Positions 41,587 to 50,958 of a stretch of DNA of 64,000 nt are shown in pieces. The DNA comes from Elusimicrobiota bacterium (GTDB taxonomy: Bacteria; Elusimicrobiota; Elusimicrobia; UBA1565; JACRDR01): the NCBI GenBank assembly GCA_016194745.1, contig JACQBA010000011.1, positions 186,001 through 250,000 of the forward strand. Direction: 5' to 3'. A program made the position numbers and the translations under genes. Within the stretch, counting starts at the first letter, position 1. Every line of letters starts with the position of its first letter. The notes under the pieces were generated by a model that made no database searches, was not told the origin of the DNA, and saw only the letters and a list, made by a program, of their open reading frames with translations.

Positions 41587-44505
41587 CTAGCGGTTGAGGG
41601 CCGTCTTCGGGAAGCGGGATCTGTCCCGCTCGAGCGTCCCGCCCTCCTTCAGGCGGTAGGCTCCCGCGGCGACGTCCTCGAACGTCTGCGTCTTTCCGGA
41701 AGGCCAGCGTACGGCCAGCGTCTTGACGCCGTCCGTCGCGCCGAGGCCGAAGTGGATCGCGCGCTCGTCCTGCGCCGCGCCGTTGTTGGCGATGAGCTCG
41801 CGGTACTGCTTGAGTCCATCGCGGCCCACGACGGTCGCCTGCGCGCCGATGGCGTCGGGGTTGCTCTCGACGCCGACGAGGCGGAGGCTGAGGTGCTTGC
41901 GGCCCTTCGCCGCGTTGTTCTTGAAAAGCTGCAGCGGCGCGAAGGTGTGCTCGGGCGTCCCGGGGTCTGCGTTGCGGAGCACGAGGTCCTGCCCGCCGTC
42001 GCCGAATACGTCCGCGACCGCGGCGACGTAGCCGTCGGCGGCGGCGTCAAGTCCCGACACATAGGAGACGTCCGTGAACGTCCCGTCGCCGTTGTTTCTA
42101 AATAGCCGGTTGCGCTGGTGTCCGCCGAGGGAAAACCGCGGTCGGCCCTGTTCGTCCCGCGCGTCCTTGAGGAGCCGCATTACGGCTTGTCCCGAATCGC
42201 CGAGGTCGACGTCGTTGATGGCGAGAGCGACGTCCTCGACAAGCGGGGACTTCATGCCCAGCGTCTCGTGGATGACCTTCGACACGCGCATGCCCTGCCA
42301 TGCCAGGAGGTACTCCGCCGTGATGCGCTTGTCGCCCGCGCCGGTCCACAGCCCGTTGACGACGAAGAGGTCCTGCCGCCCGTCGTTGTCGAAGTCGACG
42401 GCGGTCGCGCCGCCCGGGGCCTCGCCGACGAAGCGGAGCCCGGATTTCTCGGAGGCGTCCTCGTACGTGCCGTCGCCGCGGTTGCGATAGAAGCGGTTGC
42501 CGTCCGTGGAGTTGAACGCCATGGTCTCTCGGAAGTTGATATTCGTGACGTAGAGGTCCGCGACGCCGCGGTTCGAGAAATCGCCCACCGCGACCGACAT
42601 GCCCCATTGGGGATGGTCGATGCCGACGCGCTCGGCGACCTGTTCGAAAGTGCCGTCGCCGTTGTTGCGGAACACGGGGCTCGGGTTCATGCGGTCGTCG
42701 ACGACGAACAGGTCCTGCTTGCCGTCCCCGTTCATGTCGAACGCCACGGCCGAGTGAGGGTAGAGCGCGATCGTCTTCATGCGCTGCGCGTACGAGGCGT
42801 CGCGGTAGAGCGCATAGTCGGTCTTGTCCTCGAACGCAAATCCGCCCTTGCCGAAGAAGAGGCCCTGCGGATGCCCGTTATAGCGGTTGCGGGCGCTCGA
42901 CGCGACCTTCCCGTCCTCGAACGCCATCGTCGTAAAGTCGAGCTTTCCGGGGAATCCGACGTAGAAGTCCAGCTTCCGGTCCCCGTTGAAGTCGCCGACC
43001 GCGATCGGCATCGGCAGCGAGTAGTCGTAGTGGGCGAATCCGGCGAAGTCGAACTCCTTGGCGCGGCGGAACTTGCCGCCGGGCCGTCCCTCGTAGAGAG
43101 CGAGTTGCTTCGTCGGGCTGTACTCGAAGCGGACCACGAGCAGGTCCTGGCGTCCGTCGCCGTTGAAGTCCGCGAAGACCGCCGACTTGACGAGCCTGTC
43201 GTCGCCCAGGCCCGCGCTCTTGGTCACGTCGGCGAAGCCGCCTTTGCAGTCGCCTTTGAGCAACTGCCCGGGACCCTCGGTTCCCGCGTACATGTCGACG
43301 CAGCCGTCGCCGTCGTAGTCGCTCATCGCCAGGGCGTAGCCGCCGCGCCGAATCGCCTCGTTGCGGACGTAGACCGGAAGCTTGTCGAGGCCGGCCGCGC
43401 GCGTGCGATCCTCGAACACGGGCTCCGTCGCCGCGGAGGCGATCCACATTCCCTCCCGCAGCCGGAGGCCGCGCATGCGCTCCTTGCCGGCGACGGGGGC
43501 GGTCTCCACGTCGGCCAGCGCGTAGAACTCGACGCGCTTTCCGCCGGCGTCGCGGCCGCGGACCGAGAGCCGTCCGTTGACGGTCGCCGCGCCGTCCTTG
43601 TCGTCGATCTGCAGCAGGTCCACGTCGACGGCCTCGACGGTCGAGAACCGGTCGAGCAGTGTCTTGGCGCGCGCCGCCGCGGCCGCCGCGTTTTCCGCGG
43701 GAGCCGGCGCGGCCGCGCGGCGCTGGAACAAGCCGTCGTCTTGAAGGACGCCCGGCTCCGACGCGAGCGTTCCTTCGAACTTCGGGTGGAGCAGGGACTC
43801 GAAGGCGGCAATGTCCTTGGCTTTCCAAGCACGGCTCCAGGCGGAGAATAAATCGGCATCCAGCCGTCCGACGAGCGCCAGCCGTTCGGCGGGCCACGCG
43901 ACCGCGGGATGTTTCGCCCAGGCGCGGATCAGCGATTCGATTCGGGCGGCCTCGCGCTCGTGCTTCATGGACGCGCGGAATCCCTCGAACGCCTTCTTCT
44001 GGTCCTCCCGCAGGACCGCCGCGATCGCGGAGTCCCGCGCGTCGATGGCCGCCGCGAGGCGCGCGTCGACGTCCCGGATAGCGGCCTGGAGTTCCTTGGC
44101 TCTGGGCAGCATCGCCGACAGCGCGGTCTTGGCGGCGGTCACCCCGGCCTCTTCGGCCTTCGGGAACGTTTGCAGGAACCGGACGATCGCGCGGCCCTTG
44201 GTATTGGACGGATAGAGCTTCGAAAACGCGGCCCAATCGGCCGTCATGATCGCCTCGCTTTGCCGCGTCAGGAGGCTCGCGTGCTCTGCTTTCAAGGCGG
44301 CGATGCCGGGGACGGCGCGCTCGCAAATGGTCCGGATCTTCGACGGCTGTTCGCCCGACAGCGGCACCGTCTTCTCTAGGCGGGAAAAGGCAAATTGGTC
44401 GTTGTCGGCCGGTGCGGCCGGTTCGGCGGCGAAAGCGGTCGACAGGATGCTGGACAGCGCCACAGCCAGGACGACGGGATTGCGGCGAATGATGGGTTTC
44501 CGCAC
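41587..44505 (-). CDS. Large secreted FG-GAP/VCBS repeat protein with ASPIC/UnbV domain
   Basis: The 972-residue protein has a signal peptide (VVLAVALSSILSTAFA) and a helical N-terminal region (~40-260). A series of FG-GAP/VCBS calcium-binding repeats follows (~380-870: DYDGDGCVDMYAGTEG, DFNGDGRQDLLVV, DMNGDGKQDLFVVDDRM, DFDNDGRQDLFVVNG), forming a beta propeller. The C-terminal UnbV/ASPIC domain holds RLVGVESNPDAIGAQ and RWPSGKTQTFEDV. This is the CRTAC1-like group, common in secreted proteins of Planctomycetes and Acidobacteria; function unknown. A GTG start is chosen for its RBS (GGAGG) and signal peptide. Confidence 0.85.
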   Translation of the reverse strand: MRKPIIRRNPVVLAVALSSILSTAFAAEPAAPADNDQFAFSRLEKTVPLSGEQPSKIRTICERAVPGIAALKAEHASLLTRQSEAIMTADWAAFSKLYPSNTKGRAIVRFLQTFPKAEEAGVTAAKTALSAMLPRAKELQAAIRDVDARLAAAIDARDSAIAAVLREDQKKAFEGFRASMKHEREAARIESLIRAWAKHPAVAWPAERLALVGRLDADLFSAWSRAWKAKDIAAFESLLHPKFEGTLASEPGVLQDDGLFQRRAAAPAPAENAAAAAARAKTLLDRFSTVEAVDVDLLQIDDKDGAATVNGRLSVRGRDAGGKRVEFYALADVETAPVAGKERMRGLRLREGMWIASAATEPVFEDRTRAAGLDKLPVYVRNEAIRRGGYALAMSDYDGDGCVDMYAGTEGPGQLLKGDCKGGFADVTKSAGLGDDRLVKSAVFADFNGDGRQDLLVVRFEYSPTKQLALYEGRPGGKFRRAKEFDFAGFAHYDYSLPMPIAVGDFNGDRKLDFYVGFPGKLDFTTMAFEDGKVASSARNRYNGHPQGLFFGKGGFAFEDKTDYALYRDASYAQRMKTIALYPHSAVAFDMNGDGKQDLFVVDDRMNPSPVFRNNGDGTFEQVAERVGIDHPQWGMSVAVGDFSNRGVADLYVTNINFRETMAFNSTDGNRFYRNRGDGTYEDASEKSGLRFVGEAPGGATAVDFDNDGRQDLFVVNGLWTGAGDKRITAEYLLAWQGMRVSKVIHETLGMKSPLVEDVALAINDVDLGDSGQAVMRLLKDARDEQGRPRFSLGGHQRNRLFRNNGDGTFTDVSYVSGLDAAADGYVAAVADVFGDGGQDLVLRNADPGTPEHTFAPLQLFKNNAAKGRKHLSLRLVGVESNPDAIGAQATVVGRDGLKQYRELIANNGAAQDERAIHFGLGATDGVKTLAVRWPSGKTQTFEDVAAGAYRLKEGGTLERDRSRFPKTALNR

Positions 44506-44535
44506 GTTTCCTCCGGTATTACCAGCCGTTTTTCG

Positions 44536-44541
44536 AGTATA
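44536..44541 (-). promoter_or_regulatory. -10 box of the ASPIC gene
   Basis: TATACT on the minus strand (within GCTATACTCG), about 30 bases before the GTG start and upstream of its RBS. Confidence 0.45.
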
Positions 44542-44585
44542 GCAGGTAAGTGTTTTGGCCACAAGGCCGGCTCTCGCGGCGAGGA

Positions 44586-44615
44586 TTGACACCGTCGGTA
44601 ATCAAGTGCAATACT
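44586..44615 (+). promoter_or_regulatory. -35/-10 promoter of the first radical SAM gene
   Basis: TTGACA at 44586-44591 and AATACT at 44610-44615 with an 18-bp spacer. The leader is about 20 nt. This classic spacing contrasts with the extended -10 promoters elsewhere and resembles the box before the second radical SAM gene. Confidence 0.5.
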
Positions 44616-44642
44616 TCGAGGACACGCCGTAAACGCCCCGAT

Positions 44643-46103
44643 ATGCAGAATTCCAAGGAGTGCATCGAGAGAGCGCGTGCGAACGTCCGCGACCTAGACC
44701 TGCCCGGCCTCATCGCGGCGGGCTTTCTGCCTCGCGGCGGCGAATATTACCCGTCCATCCACTATCCGCCGAAGACGATGTATATGGAAATGGGCGAGGG
44801 TCCCTTTTTCGACGGCATCGACGGCCCTTCCGGAAACCCGATCGTGGCATATGTCCACATCCCTTTCTGCCTCAACCGCTGCCACTTCTGCCATTTCGTC
44901 ATGCAAACGAAGCGGGACCCTTCGCTGGAGGCGCGCTACGTCGCGGCGATCGCCAAGGAATTCGGCCTTTGGGCCGCGCGCCTGGGGCTGAGGAAGATCC
45001 CGGTCGAGTCTGTTTGCATCGGCGGCGGAACGGCGACGTGCCTCACGCCGGAGAACCTCGAAGGGCTGTTGTCGGGCCTGGAAGCGGTATTGGAACTCGA
45101 ATCCTGCCGGCAATTCACGATCGACACCGATCCCTCCACGCTGCTCGCGGAGGACGGCGCGCGGCGCCTCTCGATCCTCAAGGCCCACGGAGTGGATCGC
45201 ATCGTGATCGGGGCGCAGTCGTTCGACGACAGTATCCTGAAGCGGATGAATCGCGCCCACACGAGCGACGAGGCCGCCGCGGCCGTGCGCGCCGTTCGCG
45301 CCGCCGGCTTCGGGGATGTGTCCCTCGACCTGATCTACGGGCTGCCCGGACAAACGCTCGAAACGTGGATCGACACCGTGCGGACGGCCCTGTCGTTGTC
45401 TCCCGACTCCATGGAGATGTATCGATTGCGGATCGTTCCGACGGCGCTGCAGCCCGGGGTCATCCGGGACTGGGCGTCGAAGAAGCCGGAGGAATTCCCC
45501 GACTTCGAGCGCGTGATGACAATGAAGGAGGCGGGCCGCCTTCTCGCGCAGGACGCCCAGCGCGACGACAAGGAACAGGCCCGGCTCTTCTACAAGACGA
45601 AGGAGAATATTTCAGTCTACACCGATCTGCGCTGCTGCCGGCTTTCCGACACCATCGGCGTCGGCGTGTCGGCGATCACGACCCTCCAAGACCGGCTGGG
45701 CATCAACGTCTGCAGCGACGCCGAGGACTATTGCGAGCGCGTCGAGCGTGGGCAGATCCCGATCGCGCGCGGCAAGGTGCGCACCCGCGACGAGGAGCTG
45801 CGCCGGCGGGTCGTCGGACCCTTGAAGAACCGCGCCGAGGTCGGGAAAGAGCATTTCGCGGAGTCCATGGGGGCGCGCCTCGAGGACGTCTTCGCCGCCG
45901 AGATCGCGGCGCTCAAGAGGTTCGACTTGCTCGAAGAGAGCGCCGATCGGATCGCGCTCACTCGCAAGGGAAGGTTCTTCGCCGACGAGACCTGCCTCCA
46001 GTTTTATCATCCCGAGTACGCGCCGTTCCCGCCGGCTTCGTACGCGGACGGTCCGCTGAACCCGCATCGCAAGGAGAAGACGGCCAAACACGCATGCGCC
46101 TAG
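44643..46103 (+). CDS. HemN-like radical SAM protein (paralogue 1)
   Basis: The 486-residue protein has the HemN-type radical SAM entry YVHIPFCLNRCHFCHF with the 4Fe-4S cysteines C76, C80 and C83 (CxxxCxxC), the SAM-binding GGGT in VCIGGGTAT, and LIYGLPGQTLETW. The C-terminal half is HemN/HemW-like, ending in SYADGPLNPHR, which the second copy shares. Relatives include coproporphyrinogen dehydrogenase, haem-degrading ChuW and class C radical SAM methyltransferases. A housekeeping haem role is doubtful because it heads an operon of exported methyltransferases and hemB/hemL lie elsewhere. It is cytoplasmic. The start at 44643 lies behind the promoter. Confidence 0.85.
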   Translation: MQNSKECIERARANVRDLDLPGLIAAGFLPRGGEYYPSIHYPPKTMYMEMGEGPFFDGIDGPSGNPIVAYVHIPFCLNRCHFCHFVMQTKRDPSLEARYVAAIAKEFGLWAARLGLRKIPVESVCIGGGTATCLTPENLEGLLSGLEAVLELESCRQFTIDTDPSTLLAEDGARRLSILKAHGVDRIVIGAQSFDDSILKRMNRAHTSDEAAAAVRAVRAAGFGDVSLDLIYGLPGQTLETWIDTVRTALSLSPDSMEMYRLRIVPTALQPGVIRDWASKKPEEFPDFERVMTMKEAGRLLAQDAQRDDKEQARLFYKTKENISVYTDLRCCRLSDTIGVGVSAITTLQDRLGINVCSDAEDYCERVERGQIPIARGKVRTRDEELRRRVVGPLKNRAEVGKEHFAESMGARLEDVFAAEIAALKRFDLLEESADRIALTRKGRFFADETCLQFYHPEYAPFPPASYADGPLNPHRKEKTAKHACA

Positions 46104-48019
46104 CCGTCCCGCGCGGGCGCATGTGGCGGCGCCTAGTCGTCCTTCCCCTGCTCTTCTCCGCCTCCGCCTCCGCCTTCGGCGAAGGCAAGGACAGAGAGTT
46201 TACCTTCGTCGTCATGGGGTGCGCGCATCTGGGCCTTTGCGGTCCAGAGACGCTGGAAAAGGCGGCGGAGGCGATGCGCTCCTACCGTCCCGCCTTCGCG
46301 CTGTTCTTGGGAGACATGGTGGACGCGGTCGGGGAGGCTGCCGATGAGATGGAGCCGAGCCACGACGCGTCGCGAGCGATCCGGAAGGGCGTCCGATTGC
46401 CGCCCGAAGCGCTGGCCGCGCGCTGGCGCGAGTTCGACCGCATCGCGTCCAAGATCGGCGCGCCCATACACGGCGTTCCGGGCGGCCGCGAGATTCCCGC
46501 CAACAACGTCGCGCCGGCGCAAGAGCAGTTCTTGAAGCGGTTCGCGTCGCGGTACGGCTCCTTCGAGCACAAGAACAGCCTGTTTGTCCTCCTCGACTCG
46601 GAGTCGCACGATCGGTCCGACCTGCGTCAGCGGGGGCTCATCGACGGCGAGCAGCGGGCCTTCCTCCAGCGGTCGATGGCGGACGTCTCGCGCTACGATA
46701 ACGTCTTCGTCGCGGTGCACAAGGCCGCGTGGATGATCCGCGACGACAGCCGTTGGCAGGAGGACGTCCATCCTCTGCTGAAGGGAAAGGCGCGCTACGT
46801 CTTCGGGGCGGGCTTTCATACGCTTCAATCCCTGGAGCAGGACGACGTCGGGTACGTGGCGACGGCGGGCGCCGGATGCGGCTACAACGCGAAGGTGCCG
46901 ACGTCCTTCCCTCATTTCTTGGTCGTCACCGTTCGGGGCGGCAAGACCGACGTCCGCGTCGTGCCGCTTGAGGCCCCGCCGCTCGAGGCGTGGCATCTCC
47001 CCCGAGCGCGGACGGCGGAGGGTAAGTCGGTGGACCTCGACCTGCCGTTCCGCATCACGATGCTCAAGGTGCCCGCGGTGGTCGAAAGCATCGGCGTTCG
47101 GCCCGGCATGTCGGTCGTCGACATCGGCGCCGGCACCGGCGTCTTCGCCTTCCCGCTCGCGCGCGCGCTCAAGGGGCGCGGCAAGGTCTACGCCACGGAC
47201 GTCGATCCGGTCATGATCGAGCAGGTCGGCCGCCGCGCGCGCGAGGAGGGACTCAAGACGCTCGAACCGGTCCTCGTCAAGCCGGAGGGGCTCGATCCGT
47301 TCTACTTGAGCCGGACCTTCGACGTGGTGTTCCTGTCGAGCGTGTTCGAGCTCATCTCCAATCCCCGCGAGTACTTCAAAGCCTTGGCGCCGCGGCTGAC
47401 CGCGGGGACCGGCCGCGTCTACATCGTGAACCGCCGGCACGAGCCCGACTTCACGGAATACGAGTTCCCCAAGATGGAGGAGACGTTCCGGTCGCTCGCG
47501 GCCGCGGCGGCCGACCATCCGGTCTATCGGCGACTCGGGCCCGCGGCGCAATCCCACCTTCGGGATTCCGCCGGGGCGGAGCCTCCGCCCGCGGTCCGCG
47601 GCGAGTTCGTCCGGAGCCTCAACGGGATGCTGTCCGACCGCCGATTGTTCAACGACGTCGCGGACTACTATGCCCGCAAGCGCGGAGGCAGCCGGAGTTT
47701 GAGCCAGCAGTTCGTGCATCCGATGGACCAGCGACTGGCGCAGCAGCTCGTCATGGAGCTCGACCTGCACGGAGCGCTCGACGCGGACGGCCCTCCTCTA
47801 TCCGAGGATGACGCGGTCACTCTGCGGGTGCTCAATCGCATCGTGCTCATGGGATTCCTCCGAACTCGCGTGATGATCGAGCGGTTCCGCAACGAGTACA
47901 ACCTGCTGATCGTCTCCAAGAAGACGATTGAGATCATGAAGAGCGCGGGATATGAGTTCGTGCGGGACCACGACGTGATGCCGTATCACTATATGCTCGA
48001 GTTCAAGCGCGCTCCGTGA
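46094..48019 (+). CDS. Exported fusion of degenerate calcineurin-like phosphoesterase and SAM methyltransferase (copy 1)
   Basis: The 641-residue protein has a signal peptide (WRRLVVLPLLFSASASAFG). Residues ~35-300 follow a calcineurin-type metallophosphoesterase: FVVMGCAHLG, FLGDMVDAVG, PGGREIP, VAVHKAAWM, FGAGFHTL. GDxxD and two histidines remain, but the first DxH Asp is Cys, GNHE is GGRE and GHxH lost its first His. Residues ~325-480 are a class I methyltransferase (VVDIGAGTGVFAFPLA, ATDVDP, LDPFYLSRTFD). A helical tail with LNRIVLMGFLRTR follows. The ATG at 46094 overlaps the radical SAM gene by 10 nt; an ATG at 46121 is an alternative. Confidence 0.85.
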   Translation: MRLAVPRGRMWRRLVVLPLLFSASASAFGEGKDREFTFVVMGCAHLGLCGPETLEKAAEAMRSYRPAFALFLGDMVDAVGEAADEMEPSHDASRAIRKGVRLPPEALAARWREFDRIASKIGAPIHGVPGGREIPANNVAPAQEQFLKRFASRYGSFEHKNSLFVLLDSESHDRSDLRQRGLIDGEQRAFLQRSMADVSRYDNVFVAVHKAAWMIRDDSRWQEDVHPLLKGKARYVFGAGFHTLQSLEQDDVGYVATAGAGCGYNAKVPTSFPHFLVVTVRGGKTDVRVVPLEAPPLEAWHLPRARTAEGKSVDLDLPFRITMLKVPAVVESIGVRPGMSVVDIGAGTGVFAFPLARALKGRGKVYATDVDPVMIEQVGRRAREEGLKTLEPVLVKPEGLDPFYLSRTFDVVFLSSVFELISNPREYFKALAPRLTAGTGRVYIVNRRHEPDFTEYEFPKMEETFRSLAAAAADHPVYRRLGPAAQSHLRDSAGAEPPPAVRGEFVRSLNGMLSDRRLFNDVADYYARKRGGSRSLSQQFVHPMDQRLAQQLVMELDLHGALDADGPPLSEDDAVTLRVLNRIVLMGFLRTRVMIERFRNEYNLLIVSKKTIEIMKSAGYEFVRDHDVMPYHYMLEFKRAP

Positions 48020-49902
48020 CCCCGCTCCTGGCTGCGCTGCTCCTCGCCCTTTCGCCAACCGCGCGCGCCGAGGGGAACTCCGGCTCGGAGTTCACCTTCG
48101 CGGTGATGGGATGCGCCCACCTCGGGATGTGCGGACCGGAAGGCTTCGCGAAGGCGGTCGAGTCGATGAAGTCCCATCGCCCCGAATTCGTGCTGCTCCT
48201 GGGGGACATGGTGGACGCCGTGGGGGAGAGCGCCGAGGAGATGGAGCCCGTCCACGACGCCGCGCGCGCCGTCCGACGGAACGTCCGCTTGCCGGCGGAG
48301 GCGATCGAGGCCCGATGGCGGGAGTTCGACCGGATCGCGGCGACGCTGGGCGTCCCGGTCTACGACGTTCCCGGCGGCCGGAGCATCCCGCCCAACAACG
48401 TCGAGGCCGCCGAGCGCGCGTTCCTAAAGCGGCATAAGGCGCGGTATCGCTCCTTCGAGCACAAGAACAGCCTGTTCGTCCTTCTCGATTCGGAGTATCA
48501 CAACCGGACGGACTTGAGGCTCCGGGGCGTCGTCGACGGCGCCCAGCTGGAGTTCCTGAAGAGGACCCTGGCGTCATCGGCGCACGAGAACGTGTTCGTC
48601 GCGATGCACAAGCCGGCTTGGATCATCCGCGCGGACCCCCGCTGGCGCGACGACGTGCACTCGTCCTTCACGGGCAAGGTCCGGTACGTCTTCGGCGCCG
48701 GCCAGCATGTCCTCGACGCCGCGACCGACGACGGCGTCGGCTATGTGACCACCGGAAGCGGAGGATGCGGCTACAGCGATAAGTCGCCCGGCTCGTTCCC
48801 GCACTATCTTCTCGTCACCGTGCGCGGCTCCAAGGTGGACGTGCGCACGGTGCCTCTGGAGCCCGTGGGCATCGACGCGTGGTTCATGGCGCGCGGCCGG
48901 TCCGAAGAGGGCAAGGTCCAGATGCTGGACGTGCAGGCCGGGCTGATGCGCGCGCCCGAAGTCCTCGAGCGGATTGAGCCCAAGCCCGGGATGACGATCG
49001 CGGACATCGGCGCCGGCACCGGCATCTTCGCCCTGCCGCTCGCTCGCGCGCTGAAAGGCGAGGGCCGCGTGTACGCTACCGACGTCGACCCAGTAATGGT
49101 GGAGCTTCTCAAGCGAAAGGGAGTGGAGGCGGGGCTGCCGGTCCTGGTCCCGGTCCTCGTGACCGCGAGCGGCGTCGACCCGTTCTATTTGAAGCAGAGC
49201 TTCGACGTGATATTGCTCTCCAACGTCTACGAGCTTCTCGATCGGCCCAAGGAGTACTTCGCCGCCCTGGCGCCCGCTCTCGCCAAGGGCTCGGGGCGTC
49301 TATACGTCATCAACCGAAGATATGACCCCGATTTCACGGAATACGAGTTCGCCCGTTTCGACGAGACCTCCAGAGTCTTGGCGACGACTCCGTCGGACCA
49401 TCCCATCCTGCATCGCTTCAGCGAGGGCGTCCTGTCGTCCATGCGCGCCCGCGCGGGGGAAGAACCCGCCGCGGAGACGCTCACGGCGTTCGTCGGCGAA
49501 ATCAACGCCATGCTCGCGGATCCGCGGCTTTTCGTCGACACGGCGGACTACTATTCGCAAAAAAGAAGCGGGCTGCGATCGCTCAACAAGCAGTTCGTTC
49601 ATCCAATGGATCAACGGCTGGCTCAAAGGCTAGTCATGGAACTCTACTCCGGCAAGAGAAGCATCGAGAACGGCCGGCCGCTCTCGAAGGACGAGCGCTT
49701 GGCGCTGAGGGCGCTGAACCGGATCATCTTAATGGGCTTTCTGAGGGCGCGCGCCGTGATGGACCGCTTTCGCAACGAGTACAATCTCTTCGCCTCGGAG
49801 GATGAGACGGTGTCGACCATGGAATCCGCCGGCTTGCGGTTCGTCAGGAGCCATGCCGTGCTGCCGTATCATTACATGCTCGAGTTCAAGAGGCAGCCAT
49901 GA
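48016..49902 (+). CDS. Exported fusion of degenerate calcineurin-like phosphoesterase and SAM methyltransferase (copy 2)
   Basis: This 628-residue tandem paralogue of the preceding gene has the same domain order. A GTG start overlaps the upstream stop (GTGA); the signal peptide is LLAALLLALSPTARA. Phosphoesterase residues: Cys33-Ala-His35 instead of DxH, Asp64 and Asp67 kept, PGGRS at 119-123 instead of GNHD, His198 and His231 kept. Methyltransferase motif I is IADIGAGTGIFALPLA with Asp330, and acidic DVDP at 356-359. Both copies share PDFTEYEF, QFVHPMDQRLAQ and MPYHYMLEFKR-like ends. Retention of intact frames in both copies argues that each is functional. Confidence 0.85.
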   Translation: MTPLLAALLLALSPTARAEGNSGSEFTFAVMGCAHLGMCGPEGFAKAVESMKSHRPEFVLLLGDMVDAVGESAEEMEPVHDAARAVRRNVRLPAEAIEARWREFDRIAATLGVPVYDVPGGRSIPPNNVEAAERAFLKRHKARYRSFEHKNSLFVLLDSEYHNRTDLRLRGVVDGAQLEFLKRTLASSAHENVFVAMHKPAWIIRADPRWRDDVHSSFTGKVRYVFGAGQHVLDAATDDGVGYVTTGSGGCGYSDKSPGSFPHYLLVTVRGSKVDVRTVPLEPVGIDAWFMARGRSEEGKVQMLDVQAGLMRAPEVLERIEPKPGMTIADIGAGTGIFALPLARALKGEGRVYATDVDPVMVELLKRKGVEAGLPVLVPVLVTASGVDPFYLKQSFDVILLSNVYELLDRPKEYFAALAPALAKGSGRLYVINRRYDPDFTEYEFARFDETSRVLATTPSDHPILHRFSEGVLSSMRARAGEEPAAETLTAFVGEINAMLADPRLFVDTADYYSQKRSGLRSLNKQFVHPMDQRLAQRLVMELYSGKRSIENGRPLSKDERLALRALNRIILMGFLRARAVMDRFRNEYNLFASEDETVSTMESAGLRFVRSHAVLPYHYMLEFKRQP

Positions 49903-50951
49903 TCGCGCCGCTCGTCGGATTCCTTCTCGCCGCCGCGCCTTGCGCCGCCGCGCAGAAGACGGAGCTTGAATCCTTCATCGAGTCTCAGGATATCCGCCGC
50001 CCGGAAATCGAGAGGGTGCTCGACCGCCTGGACCTCAAGCCGGGCCAGACGGTCTTGGACATCGGCGCGGGTCCCGGGCTTCCGGCGTTCAAGATCGCCG
50101 AGAGGCTAAAGGGCCAGGGAGAGGTCTTCGCCACCGAAGTCGTGCCGGAGTACGTGGAGCACATGCGGAAGCAGGCGAAGCTCCAAGGCCTGTCAAACGT
50201 TCATGCCGTGCTGGTGTCGACGTCTGGAGTCGACGCCTTCTACGGCGCCCATCGATACGATCTCGTCTTGGTGTATCGGGTGCTCTGGTTCATTCGCGAC
50301 CGCGAGACGTATTTCGCGCAGATCCGAAATCAGCTGACGCCGAAGGGGCGCGTGGCGGTCGTGACCGAGGAGTACCAGCCGGCGATGTTCACTCGGGAGG
50401 ATTTCGTCGACATGAAGGGTTTCGTCACCGAGCTCATGCGGGAGCCGGCCGAATCCCCGTTCGGACGCGAGCTGCGGGCGCTGCTGCCGAGGCTTCAGAA
50501 GACCGGCGACGAGAAGCGGGACAACGAGATGCTGTCGCGCGCGGCGATTTTCTCGCTCAACCGGCTCCTATCGGAGCCCTCCTTCTTTCTGCATTTTGTC
50601 GATGGCGGCGGCTTCCGCAAGGACGTGTCGTTCACGCCCGAAGAGAGGACTCATGCGATGTGGCAGCTGCATCTCCTGCAGAGCGAGGGCTTGCCCAACG
50701 TGAACGTGCCGCTGATGCGCTATTCGGAGTACATGGGCCTCCAGCACCTAAACAAGCTGCTGATGATCCAGAGATTCCGCAAGCACCTCGCGAGCGGCGG
50801 CCGGTCCCCCTATTTGGCGTCGTCTCCCGAAGGAGCCTGGCAGCGGGAGAAGGACCCGGTTCGGCGGGAATTCGAAGCGGCCGGATATCAGCTGGAGAAA
50901 AAGCACGACCTCGCTCCCTTTCTCCAGATGTCGGTCTTCCAGCCGCGCTAA
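49899..50951 (+). CDS. Exported class I SAM methyltransferase (third in operon)
   Basis: The 350-residue protein has a short signal peptide (LVGFLLAAAPCAAAQ) and then motif I VLDIGAGPGLPAFKIA (Asp54), ATEVVPEYVEH, and SGVDAFYGAHRYDLVLVYRV, matching the DPFY segment of the fusion proteins. The C-terminal helical part includes GLQHLNKLLMIQRFRKHL, shared with the methyltransferases at 52049 and 57547. It lacks the phosphoesterase domain. ATGA overlap makes it the last cistron of the radical SAM operon; it ends 7 bases before a convergent gene. The substrate is unknown. Confidence 0.85.
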   Translation: MIAPLVGFLLAAAPCAAAQKTELESFIESQDIRRPEIERVLDRLDLKPGQTVLDIGAGPGLPAFKIAERLKGQGEVFATEVVPEYVEHMRKQAKLQGLSNVHAVLVSTSGVDAFYGAHRYDLVLVYRVLWFIRDRETYFAQIRNQLTPKGRVAVVTEEYQPAMFTREDFVDMKGFVTELMREPAESPFGRELRALLPRLQKTGDEKRDNEMLSRAAIFSLNRLLSEPSFFLHFVDGGGFRKDVSFTPEERTHAMWQLHLLQSEGLPNVNVPLMRYSEYMGLQHLNKLLMIQRFRKHLASGGRSPYLASSPEGAWQREKDPVRREFEAAGYQLEKKHDLAPFLQMSVFQPR

Positions 50952-50958
50952 CGCGGAT

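Noticed and set aside
44550..44642. Upstream extension of radical SAM protein 1
   Set aside because: It would run through the TTGACA/AATACT promoter and adds no family sequence; the ATG at 44643 fits paralogue 2.
46121..49902. Possibility that the two fusion genes are a sequencing or assembly duplication
   Set aside because: They differ at many codons and at length while keeping the same motifs, so they are diverged paralogues.
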